Assembly (NCBI GenBank): GCA_027485645.1
Contig: JAIXQR010000006.1
Coordinates: 1-48,893 of the forward strand
Length of the DNA stretch: 48,893 bases
Reading direction: 5' to 3'
Source: a bacterium
GTDB lineage: Bacteria > Armatimonadota > Fimbriimonadia > Fimbriimonadales > Fimbriimonadaceae
Shown here: positions 42,013 through 48,893 of the stretch, piece by piece
Numbering within the stretch: position 1 is the stretch's first letter
How the letters are laid out: every line of letters starts with the position of its first letter
Notes under the pieces: model-generated
The model's database searches: none
What the model was told of the DNA's origin: nothing
What the model saw: the letters and a program-made list of their open reading frames with translations, nothing else
Translations under genes and position numbers: made by a program

Positions 42013-45000
42013 ATGAACGACAATACTCCCATCATTACGCTTCAGATCATCCTTGATCAGCTTCGCGAGGATGCGCGCAATAATCGGGACTTAGGGGATC
42101 GGTTTGAACGACTGATTCAACAGTACTTGCGGGTAGATCCACTGTATTCGGCGCTCTATTCGCAGGTTTGGATGTGGAATGAATGGCCACTGAAAGGGCA
42201 GGTCGGCGACGTCGGTATAGACTTAGTAGCGCAGGAGCGGGCCACTGGCGAGTACTGCGCAATTCAATGCAAGTTCTACTTGCCCGAGCACACAGTCAGT
42301 AAGGCGGACTTAGACTCGTTTTTCACTGCTCTAGGCAAGCCACTTATCAGCAAAGGGCTCATTGTTAGCACGACCGACAAGTGGGGAAAGAATGCGGATG
42401 ACGCGCTTGACCAGACGAAGCCCGTTAATCGGATCGGAATAGCTGACCTTGAGCAGAGCCCAATTGACTGGACGCAATTCGACATCAGCAAACCGGGGCA
42501 ACTCAAGCGCAAGGCAAAGAATACGATACGCCCGCACCAGGCGGAAGCGCTCAAGGATGTGATGGATGGGCTGGCGGACGCAGACCGAGGCAAGTTGATC
42601 ATGGCCTGCGGGACAGGAAAGACGTTTACGGCCCTGAAGATCGCCGAAACGCTGGCGACGAAGCTTGCCGGGGAAGATCGACCCGGACACGTGCTGTTCC
42701 TCGTACCTTCGCTATCGTTGATGTCACAGACGCTCAAGGAATGGGCAGCGCATAGTGAAGTACCTCTTCGTAGCCTGGCGGTGTGTTCCGACGTGTCTAT
42801 TGGCAAGCGCAGGGTGAAGGACAGCGAGGATTCCGCTGAGATCACGGTTTACGATCTGCCGTATCCAGCGACGACGAGTAGCAAGCAACTGTTGCATTAC
42901 TACAATTTGTTGACTCAGGCCCCTCAACAAGGGAAGAGCAACAGTGGTTTGCTCGTGGTCTTTTCCACCTATCAGTCTTTGGAGGCGGTTTCCAAGGCGC
43001 AGATAGCTGGGCTTCCTGAGTTCGACCTTATCATTTGTGACGAAGCTCACCGAACGACTGGAGTAACGCTGAGCGGGGAAGATGAGAGCAGCTTTGTCAA
43101 GGTCCATGATTCGAATTTTCTAAAGGCGACCAAGCGGCTGTACATGACGGCAACGCCACGCATCTATGGAGACGATGCGAAGACGAAAGCGAAGCAAGCC
43201 ACGGCGGAGTTGGCATCGATGGACGATGTGTCCCTGTTTGGGCACGAACTTCACCGACTTGGATTTGGCGAGGCAGTCGGGAAATCACTCTTGGCTGATT
43301 ACAAGGTTTTGGTCCTTGCGGTTGATGAGGCGTACGTCAGCAGGACTTTTCAAGCACAGCTTGCCAGTAAGGACAACGAGTTAGCACTCGAGGATGCGAC
43401 AAAAATTACTGGCTGTTGGAATGGGTTGGAGAAGCGTTTCCAGGCTTCGAAAAGTGACGTCGATCTGCAAGGGGACCTTGATGCCATGCGGCGTGCGGTG
43501 GCGTTTTCACGATCGATCAAGGATTCCAAAAGATTTGTCGATCAGTTCACTCAACTCGTAGCGGCCTATAAATCGGACCACCCGGATACGAACGTACTGG
43601 AGGTTGAGGCGGATCACGTCGACGGAACTTTTGATGCCCTAAAACGAGGAGCATTGCTTGAGTGGCTGAAAGCCGAATCTCCTACAAATACTTGCCGAAT
43701 ACTCTCTAATGCCCGATGTCTTTCTGAAGGCGTTGACGTACCGGCGCTTGATGCGGTGCTCTTCCTTAACCCACGCAATAGCGTTATTGATGTCGTACAG
43801 TCGGTCGGTCGCGTCATGCGAAGGGCGGAAGGCAAGAGATACGGATACATCATCCTCCCTATCGGGATTCCAGCGGACAAGACACCAGAAGAAGCACTTA
43901 AGGACAATGAAAAATACAAAGTCGTGTGGCAAGTGTTGCAAGCCCTTCGCGCGCACGATGACCGCTTTAACGCCACGATAAACCAGATTGAGCTAAACAA
44001 GAGCCGTCCCGATAACATTGAGGTGATTGGGGTAACTGGCCCTCCAGATGATGATGGAGGCAAACCGGACAACGGCAAGCCAGAAGATGGGAAGCCACAA
44101 GTGCGGCCAGTGCAGGGAGCGTTTGCGTTTCCGAATCTTGACGAATGGAAAGACGCCATCTATGCGAAGATGGTCATGAAAGTTGGTGACCGGGCTTATT
44201 GGGAAACTTGGGCTCGGGACATTGCTAGGATCGCGGACGCACATATCACACGAATCAAGACGTTGCTCGATGATCCAAAGACGGAGCACTCGAAGGCCTT
44301 CGATGTCTTTCTGAAAGGATTACAGCAAAATTTAAATCCAGCCGTATCGAAGCAGGACGCGATAGAAATGCTCGCGCAGCATCTGATAACGAAGCCAGTC
44401 TTTGATGCACTTTTTGCCAACTATTCGTTTACGCAACATAACCCGGTCAGCCAATCGATGCAGCAGATGCTTGATTTGTTGAACGAGCAGTCGATTGACA
44501 AAGAAGCGGAGAAACTTGAGAAGTTTTACGCATCGGTGCGCGACAGAGCAAAGGGGTTGGACAATGCAGAGGCGCGACAGAAAGTCGTAATCGAACTGTA
44601 CGACGAATTTTTTAGGAATGCCTTTCCACGCATGGCCGAACGATTGGGCATCGTGTACACGCCTGTCGAGGTTGTCGATTTTATCATTCATTCAGTGGAA
44701 GAAATTTTGCGGCATGAATTTCACAGCGGGCTGGGCGAAGACCAGGTGCACATTATTGATCCGTTTACGGGCACTGGCACCTTCATGGTACGCCTGCTAC
44801 AGTCCGGACTAATACCGACAGATAAGCTATTTTCGAAGTATAAGAACGAGATGCACGCTAACGAAATCGTGCTTCTTGCTTACTACATTGCGGCGATCAA
44901 CATCGAAGAAGCATTTCACGGTTTACTCATGCCTGATGAAATGGAACAGTACGTGCCATTTGAAGGGATTGTACTTACGGATACGTTCCAACTTAATGAA

Positions 45001-46938
45001 ATGGAGCAGTATGCTTTCGAAGGTACGTTCCCCGAAAACAGCGCTCGCGTTCAGCGACAAAAAGACAGTCCCATCCGGGTCGTGATCGCGAATCCACCGT
45101 ACTCAGTTAACGATAATCCCGTACCTTATCCTGCACTAGACTCGCGCATAACAAAAACTTATGTGCAGCAATCAACGGCGACTCTGAAGAACAGTCTTTA
45201 TGATAGTTATATTCGGGCCTTCCGATGGGCCAGTGATCGCATCGAGGACAAGGGAGTCGTTGGATTCGTCACGAACGGATCGTATATTGATGGTAGTGCT
45301 GCGGATGGACTGAGAGCTGCGCTCTCTGCGGAATTCACGAGCATATATGTTTTCAATTTGCGTGGAAATCAACGAACGAGCGGCGAACTTTCTCGCCAAG
45401 AAGGTGGAAAAATCTTTGGCTCAGGTAGTCGAGCACCGATCGCCATCACTTTGCTTGTCAAGAACCCGTCTAAGACCCGGCCAGCTATTATTATGTACTA
45501 TGACATAGGGGATTATCTTAAGCGAGACGAAAAGTTGAAAATAATCAGAGACCTGAAAAGTATCGGAGGCATCTATGCTAGGGATGCTTGGACGATTCTT
45601 CAGCCTAATGACGCTAACGACTGGATTAATCAACGTGATCCAGCATTTGACCGATTTATTCCGCTAGGTGCTAAGTCCGGGGACCGTAGCCTAGTCATGT
45701 TCGCAACATACTCCAGTGGCGTTAAGTCGAATAGGGATGCGTGGGTTTACGGGTTCTCGCGCGAGACGGTCGGAACGGTCATGGATCAAATGATAAAATC
45801 TTACAATGATCAAACCGAACGATTGGAAAAGGCGAGGCAGGATTTAGGTGACCACACACAAATCTCTGTCAGTAACGTTATTGACGTAAATGCCAAGGAG
45901 ATCAGCTGGACTGCAGAGTTAATACGAGACGCTGATCGCGGAAAACTGCATAGCTATCGGCCGCATTTGCTGCGTAAAGCAATGTATCGGCCATTTTGTA
46001 AGCAATGGCATTACTTTGATACTAATTTCAACAACCGCCTCTATCTCATGCCCCGTCTGTTTCCTCAGCCAGACTCAAGCAATTTAGTGATCACAGTTAA
46101 TGGAGTTGGAGCATCTACCCCGTTCTCCGCATTAATCGTTTCGGAGGGACCAAATCTTCACATGCTGGACACGGGGCAGTGTTTTCCACTATACGTGTTT
46201 GAGAAAGCGGAAGAAAACTTAGGTTTGGATTTGGGACAAAGTGACGGCGTCACCTTAGGTAATTTTCGGCGGATCGAAGGTATTTCAGACTCGACATTAC
46301 TGACTTTTAATAGCGCTTATGGGACAGAGATCGAGAAGGAAGATATCTTCTACTATGTCTACGGAATACTACACTCTTTGCAATACCGATATCGCTTTGC
46401 CGCGGACCTTAAGAAGATGTTGCCAAGGATTCCCTTGACCAAAGAGTCGAAAGACTTTTGGCATTTTAGTCAGGCGGGTCGTGAATTGGCTCAGTGGCAC
46501 CTTAACTATGAGACAGTGGATCCATGGCCGATTGTTGAACACCGGGCAACGCTGGACTACGATCAGTGGGATCTCTTTAAAGTGCAGAAGATGACGTTTG
46601 CCCGCCCCACAGCCGTGCAAAAAGCTGCGGGCGAGAAGTGGGACAAGACTCAAATCATCTATAACAGCCAAGTTACGCTGAAGATGATTCCTTTGGAGGC
46701 CTACGAGTATGTTGTGAACGGGAAGCCCGCGATTGAGTGGGTAATGGAGCGGTACCAAGTGAGCCGGGACAAGGACAGCGGAATCTTGAACGACCCTAAC
46801 GACTGGTGCAGAGAGCACGATCAGCCTCGATACATCGTGGATCTGATTGGGCGGATTGTTCGGGTCAGCATCGAGACGATGAAGATTGTGAAGGGACTGC
46901 CGCCACTCAACGAGATCGTCGACGGCTCGCCAGAGTGA
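42013..46938 (+). CDS. Type ISP restriction-modification enzyme (LlaGI/LlaBIII-like)
   Basis: A single polypeptide of 1641 residues that combines nuclease, translocase, methylase and target recognition. An Mrr-like PD-(D/E)XK nuclease lies at the N-terminus (GDVGIDLVA with Asp70, then AIQCK with Gln85 and Lys87). The SF2 helicase has Walker A MACGTGKTFTAL (~197), DEAHR (~343), MTATPR, RCLSEGVDVPALD, and motif VI QSVGRVMRRAEG (~596). A helical coupler follows, then an N6-adenine methylase with motif I DPFTGTGTF (Asp916) and NPPY (1027). The C-terminal ~450 residues are the target-recognition region. In this family one chain methylates one strand and cuts after translocation and collision. ATG 42013 has AGGA upstream. 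Lower GC than the flanking genes suggests horizontal transfer. Confidence 0.93.
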   Translation: MNDNTPIITLQIILDQLREDARNNRDLGDRFERLIQQYLRVDPLYSALYSQVWMWNEWPLKGQVGDVGIDLVAQERATGEYCAIQCKFYLPEHTVSKADLDSFFTALGKPLISKGLIVSTTDKWGKNADDALDQTKPVNRIGIADLEQSPIDWTQFDISKPGQLKRKAKNTIRPHQAEALKDVMDGLADADRGKLIMACGTGKTFTALKIAETLATKLAGEDRPGHVLFLVPSLSLMSQTLKEWAAHSEVPLRSLAVCSDVSIGKRRVKDSEDSAEITVYDLPYPATTSSKQLLHYYNLLTQAPQQGKSNSGLLVVFSTYQSLEAVSKAQIAGLPEFDLIICDEAHRTTGVTLSGEDESSFVKVHDSNFLKATKRLYMTATPRIYGDDAKTKAKQATAELASMDDVSLFGHELHRLGFGEAVGKSLLADYKVLVLAVDEAYVSRTFQAQLASKDNELALEDATKITGCWNGLEKRFQASKSDVDLQGDLDAMRRAVAFSRSIKDSKRFVDQFTQLVAAYKSDHPDTNVLEVEADHVDGTFDALKRGALLEWLKAESPTNTCRILSNARCLSEGVDVPALDAVLFLNPRNSVIDVVQSVGRVMRRAEGKRYGYIILPIGIPADKTPEEALKDNEKYKVVWQVLQALRAHDDRFNATINQIELNKSRPDNIEVIGVTGPPDDDGGKPDNGKPEDGKPQVRPVQGAFAFPNLDEWKDAIYAKMVMKVGDRAYWETWARDIARIADAHITRIKTLLDDPKTEHSKAFDVFLKGLQQNLNPAVSKQDAIEMLAQHLITKPVFDALFANYSFTQHNPVSQSMQQMLDLLNEQSIDKEAEKLEKFYASVRDRAKGLDNAEARQKVVIELYDEFFRNAFPRMAERLGIVYTPVEVVDFIIHSVEEILRHEFHSGLGEDQVHIIDPFTGTGTFMVRLLQSGLIPTDKLFSKYKNEMHANEIVLLAYYIAAINIEEAFHGLLMPDEMEQYVPFEGIVLTDTFQLNEMEQYAFEGTFPENSARVQRQKDSPIRVVIANPPYSVNDNPVPYPALDSRITKTYVQQSTATLKNSLYDSYIRAFRWASDRIEDKGVVGFVTNGSYIDGSAADGLRAALSAEFTSIYVFNLRGNQRTSGELSRQEGGKIFGSGSRAPIAITLLVKNPSKTRPAIIMYYDIGDYLKRDEKLKIIRDLKSIGGIYARDAWTILQPNDANDWINQRDPAFDRFIPLGAKSGDRSLVMFATYSSGVKSNRDAWVYGFSRETVGTVMDQMIKSYNDQTERLEKARQDLGDHTQISVSNVIDVNAKEISWTAELIRDADRGKLHSYRPHLLRKAMYRPFCKQWHYFDTNFNNRLYLMPRLFPQPDSSNLVITVNGVGASTPFSALIVSEGPNLHMLDTGQCFPLYVFEKAEENLGLDLGQSDGVTLGNFRRIEGISDSTLLTFNSAYGTEIEKEDIFYYVYGILHSLQYRYRFAADLKKMLPRIPLTKESKDFWHFSQAGRELAQWHLNYETVDPWPIVEHRATLDYDQWDLFKVQKMTFARPTAVQKAAGEKWDKTQIIYNSQVTLKMIPLEAYEYVVNGKPAIEWVMERYQVSRDKDSGILNDPNDWCREHDQPRYIVDLIGRIVRVSIETMKIVKGLPPLNEIVDGSPE

Positions 46939-46973
46939 GTCGGGCAATCGTGAGAAGTTGATAAACAACGGAT

Positions 46974-47237
46974 ATGGCCGCTCGTGTCTCCTTTAGCAAT
47001 TCCACTGTCTCGTTTGGGGGCAATCCAAGGAAACTTTATATGGAAAGAGATCAACCATTCCGGACTGTAGGTCCTCGCGACAATCGAATCACGGTTTTGC
47101 CGGTGAAGGAAGAAGACAAGCCGGCTTATGAAGCTGCGCGTAAAGAGATTGAGAGAAGGACAGAAGAACTGCGCCAAATGTACGCCAAGCAGTCTCAAGA
47201 GCTGGTCAATCGCGAATCTGACGCGAAAAAAGGCTGA
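46974..47237 (+). CDS. Unknown 87-residue protein downstream of the restriction gene
   Basis: Not recognised. The first ~45 residues are beta-like (RVSFSNSTVSFGGNPRKLYM, RDNRITVLPVKEEDK); the second half is a charged helix (YEAARKEIERRTEELRQMYA). No signal or membrane segment. It begins 35 bases after the restriction gene and could be in its operon. The charged helix recalls the GRIFG-family helices but there is no shared tail. A shorter start at the internal Met (MERDQPFR) is possible. Confidence 0.55.
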   Translation: MAARVSFSNSTVSFGGNPRKLYMERDQPFRTVGPRDNRITVLPVKEEDKPAYEAARKEIERRTEELRQMYAKQSQELVNRESDAKKG

Positions 47238-47302
47238 TTGGCCCCGTTACAGATATCGACGAATTGCTAGTCCGGGCTCATGTGCGACTGGTCCGGTATG
47301 GG

Positions 47303-47452
47303 TCAGCTCGGGTCCGGCTTGATTCCGCGCTCGGCGTTTGACTTCGCAGCGGCCTCCCGTAGCAGCCTGATCTCCTCCGGGTCGACAGGAATCGGAAGAG
47401 AGTTTTCATCTAAGACTTCGTCGCGCTGAATTGGAGGGTTGAGTTTTTTCAT
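47303..47452 (-). CDS. Small 49-residue hypothetical protein
   Basis: A short minus-strand frame: MKKLNPPIQRDEVLDENSLP, then IPVDPEEIRLLREAAAKSNA and ERGIKPDPS. Charged, possibly helical in the second half. Its ATG overlaps the stop of an upstream frame (ATGA), which supports a real coupled gene, and GAGAG is upstream. Family unknown. The pair resembles toxin-antitoxin organisation only in size and overlap. Confidence 0.4.
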   Translation of the reverse strand: MKKLNPPIQRDEVLDENSLPIPVDPEEIRLLREAAAKSNAERGIKPDPS

Positions 47453-47556
47453 AGTAGCTCTCTGAAAGCCTTGAGGCTGTCGAGATCGGCGTCTTTGATT
47501 GGCGCGAAATCAGAGGTGTCCCACTGTTCTCGGCTATTAGCGGCCGGGCGCCGAAT
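47449..47556 (-). pseudogene. C-terminal fragment of an upstream gene
   Basis: This frame reads NSREQWDTSDFAPIKDADLD SLKAFRELL and ends in the ATGA overlap with the 49-residue gene. It has no start codon and is blocked by an in-frame TGA on its 5' side, so it looks like the tail of a larger, truncated or frameshifted gene. Confidence 0.4.
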
Positions 47557-47732
47557 TCAACGGAAGCCATCGGCCATTAACGAACCAAAACACTACCCGT
47601 TGCCTTTGAGCATGTTTGAGAGCTTTTTGCCCGAAGTGGTGGGACGTGCGCTACGGAAGGTGCGTGGTTGGTAGTTTCCGTTCGCGCGGGGGTCGCTGCG
47701 CTCCTCGGCCTTTTGTGGGGTGGGTTGGCTGA

Positions 47733-47753
47733 CCAGGCATTTTCAATGCCTGG
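47733..47753. repeat. REP-like hairpin 1
   Basis: CCAGGCATT and AATGCCTGG form a perfect 9-bp stem with a 3-base loop, followed by CTACCTTC. Similar in form to the other two hairpins in this region. Confidence 0.6.
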
Positions 47754-47821
47754 CTACCTTCTTTAACCTCTACCGGGGTATCTCGAGTTGTGGCTCGGTT
47801 GCTTAATTGCGGCTATTCGAA

Positions 47822-47840
47822 CTCACCCGAGACGGGTGAG
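47822..47840. repeat. REP-like hairpin 2
   Basis: CTCACCCG and CGGGTGAG form a perfect 8-bp stem with a 3-base loop (AGA), followed by CTACTTTC, which matches the CTACCTTC after hairpin 1. Confidence 0.6.
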
Positions 47841-48003
47841 CTACTTTCCGCTGCGTTCGGGTTGGTTCGGATTCGTTCGGGGGTTCGGGTTTGAGGCTTT
47901 GGGATCAGATGGAAGGGTTTGGTGGTTCTGTTCGGTCAGAATATTTGTGGCAGTTGTTCTTGTGAAGCCCGGTTAGGATGGGTGTCGGACAGCGCTTTTA
48001 ACA

Positions 48004-48381
48004 ATGAGATTGAGGGAGCAGGTTGCGGGGATAACGTTGAGCAAGTTGCCGGTGGGGGTTCCGATTTTTGTGGCAGTTGTCGGCGCTGTCTTTTCCAAGT
48101 TGGACCACTATTTGGCGGGAAGTTTTTTGGCGGCCGGGATGTTGGTGCTTGCGATTTGGTGTGAGAACTCTTTGCGACCAGAGGATCAGTTAGGGTTCAA
48201 AATCTCCCTGTTGTGTTGCGCGACGAGCGCGGTGGTTTTCGGTTTTCAGGCAACGAACGGCATGTTTGGCCTTGTTCCGGTGTACTTCACGTTCATTAGT
48301 TATTTTTTCTGGCACAAAAGTGGCGGTTTGTTATTGGCTTGGGTGAACATTGTCCTGATCTGTTCAATTCCAAAAAATTGA
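48004..48381 (+). CDS. Small polytopic membrane protein
   Basis: A 125-residue protein with about four hydrophobic segments (VPIFVAVVGAVFSKL, YLAGSFLAAGMLVLAIWC, ISLLCCATSAVVFGF, LVPVYFTFISYFFWH). No recognised motif. The start ATG at 48004 (MRLREQVAGI) lacks a clear Shine-Dalgarno. Moderately AT-rich codons. Function unknown. Confidence 0.55.
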   Translation: MRLREQVAGITLSKLPVGVPIFVAVVGAVFSKLDHYLAGSFLAAGMLVLAIWCENSLRPEDQLGFKISLLCCATSAVVFGFQATNGMFGLVPVYFTFISYFFWHKSGGLLLAWVNIVLICSIPKN

Positions 48382-48447
48382 GTATTGATCCCTGGGCTGT
48401 GGATCTGGCTTGTTCGGGGCTGAAATGGAACCCAGGATTTGGGCGTT

Positions 48448-48759
48448 ATGATTGCTTCTCTTAAAGACCGGCTTCCCGCAGGAAAGGTGTCCGTATTTAG
48501 CGGCATCGGTGGGCTGTTGATCTTTTCCCGGTTGTTGTGCGTGCTATTCGTGTTTGTGGATCTGCCTCGGACCGACCCGTCGGTAGAGTTTGCGGTTGCG
48601 GGCATTTACTTGTTGCTTGCGGTCCTCTTGTTTTTCACATTGCGGAGCACGTTTTTGGAGGGAGATCGGAAGGTTTGGATCATCACGTGTGGACTGCTGA
48701 TGGTGGTGCATCCGTTGCTGGTGTTTAAGTGGTTTGGGAGGCGGTTGTTTCCTGGGTGA
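48448..48759 (+). CDS. Small polytopic membrane protein
   Basis: A 103-residue protein with three hydrophobic segments (GGLLIFSRLLCVLFVFV, EFAVAGIYLLLAVLLFFTL, VWIITCGLLMVVHPLLVF). No recognised motif. It follows the similar-sized membrane gene by 66 bases on the same strand. The ATG 48448 is preferred over an upstream TTG. Confidence 0.5.
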   Translation: MIASLKDRLPAGKVSVFSGIGGLLIFSRLLCVLFVFVDLPRTDPSVEFAVAGIYLLLAVLLFFTLRSTFLEGDRKVWIITCGLLMVVHPLLVFKWFGRRLFPG

Positions 48760-48806
48760 GGGAGTTTTGGCTAGGCGATTTCCTCACCCCCTGCCCCCTT
48801 GTATGT

Positions 48807-48832
48807 GCCAAGTGAATCGGGATTTACTTGGC
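48807..48832. repeat. REP-like hairpin 3 near the window end
   Basis: GCCAAGT and ACTTGGC form a perfect 7-bp stem that continues with AAT/ATT after one mismatch. The flanks contain C-rich low-complexity DNA (CACCCCCTGCCCCC). No gene seen from 48760 to the end. Confidence 0.55.
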
Positions 48833-48893
48833 TGAGGCATCCGGCTCTCACGAATCACGCCCCTGCCCCTAGGCTTTGAGCCTGCTGGAGAGA

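Larger units (their letters stand above)
47557..48003. other. Non-coding accessory stretch with hairpin repeats
   Basis: I see no credible gene. The stretch holds two perfect hairpins (annotated separately) and low-complexity G/T-rich DNA (GTTCGGGTTGGTTCGGATTC), plus a phrase typical of dispersed intergenic repeats (GGTCGCTGCGCTCCTCGGCC). Confidence 0.5.

Overview
The window looks like chromosomal DNA of a free-living, diderm, heterotrophic bacterium, most likely of the phylum Armatimonadota (Fimbriimonas-like). The best clues are a prepilin of the style common there and in Planctomycetes (FTLIELLVVIAIIAILAAI, then FPVFAQAK), a Tat-exported DUF1800/DUF1501 pair, large outer-membrane beta-barrel proteins, lone LacI-prepilin units and moderately high GC. 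This assignment rests on recognising protein style, not on a search.

Layout. 0-9 kb: initiator tRNA, AraC-type regulator divergent from asd, the DUF1800-DUF1501 pair, then on the minus strand an operon LacI regulator > prepilin > small membrane protein > ahcY. 9-17 kb: guaB, a Gfo/Idh/MocA oxidoreductase, a giant beta-barrel protein, a mutarotase-like protein, and a minus-strand LCP cell-wall ligase coupled to a pseudopilin-like protein. 18-25 kb: trmFO, divergent from a tightly overlapping six-gene plus-strand chain (LarA-like racemase, dCMP deaminase, WecA-like glycosyl-1-phosphate transferase, wecB, uppP, pth) that links nucleotide and cell-envelope lipid-carrier metabolism. 25-32 kb: MarR regulator divergent from a membrane-anchored protein and a minimal caspase/CHAT-like protein, a PilB/GspE ATPase, an EamA transporter, msrB, and a minus-strand cluster of two DM13-type exported proteins with an ECF sigma/anti-sigma pair. 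32-39.5 kb: ABC exporter pair, HAD phosphatase, a secreted Ig-like/porin/pseudo-caspase trio, and coaX.

39.6-48.9 kb is an accessory region. It holds a minus-strand RepA/AAA_25-type ATPase, three tandem intact genes plus one decayed copy of a small-protein family that I do not recognise (shared C-terminal signature GRIFGxWAGKxDLGRMATP), a single-chain Type ISP restriction-modification enzyme of 1641 residues, small unknown genes, hairpin repeats and two small membrane proteins. The tandem small-protein array immediately upstream of the restriction enzyme is the strongest candidate here for an undescribed system.

Gene expression features. Many genes overlap by 1, 4, 8 or more bases (translational coupling). 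Several transcription-unit leaders lack a Shine-Dalgarno but carry a -10-like hexamer 5-12 bases before the start codon, which suggests leaderless or near-leaderless mRNAs. Others, such as the DUF1800, Ig-like, anti-sigma and second small-array genes, have strong Shine-Dalgarno sites.
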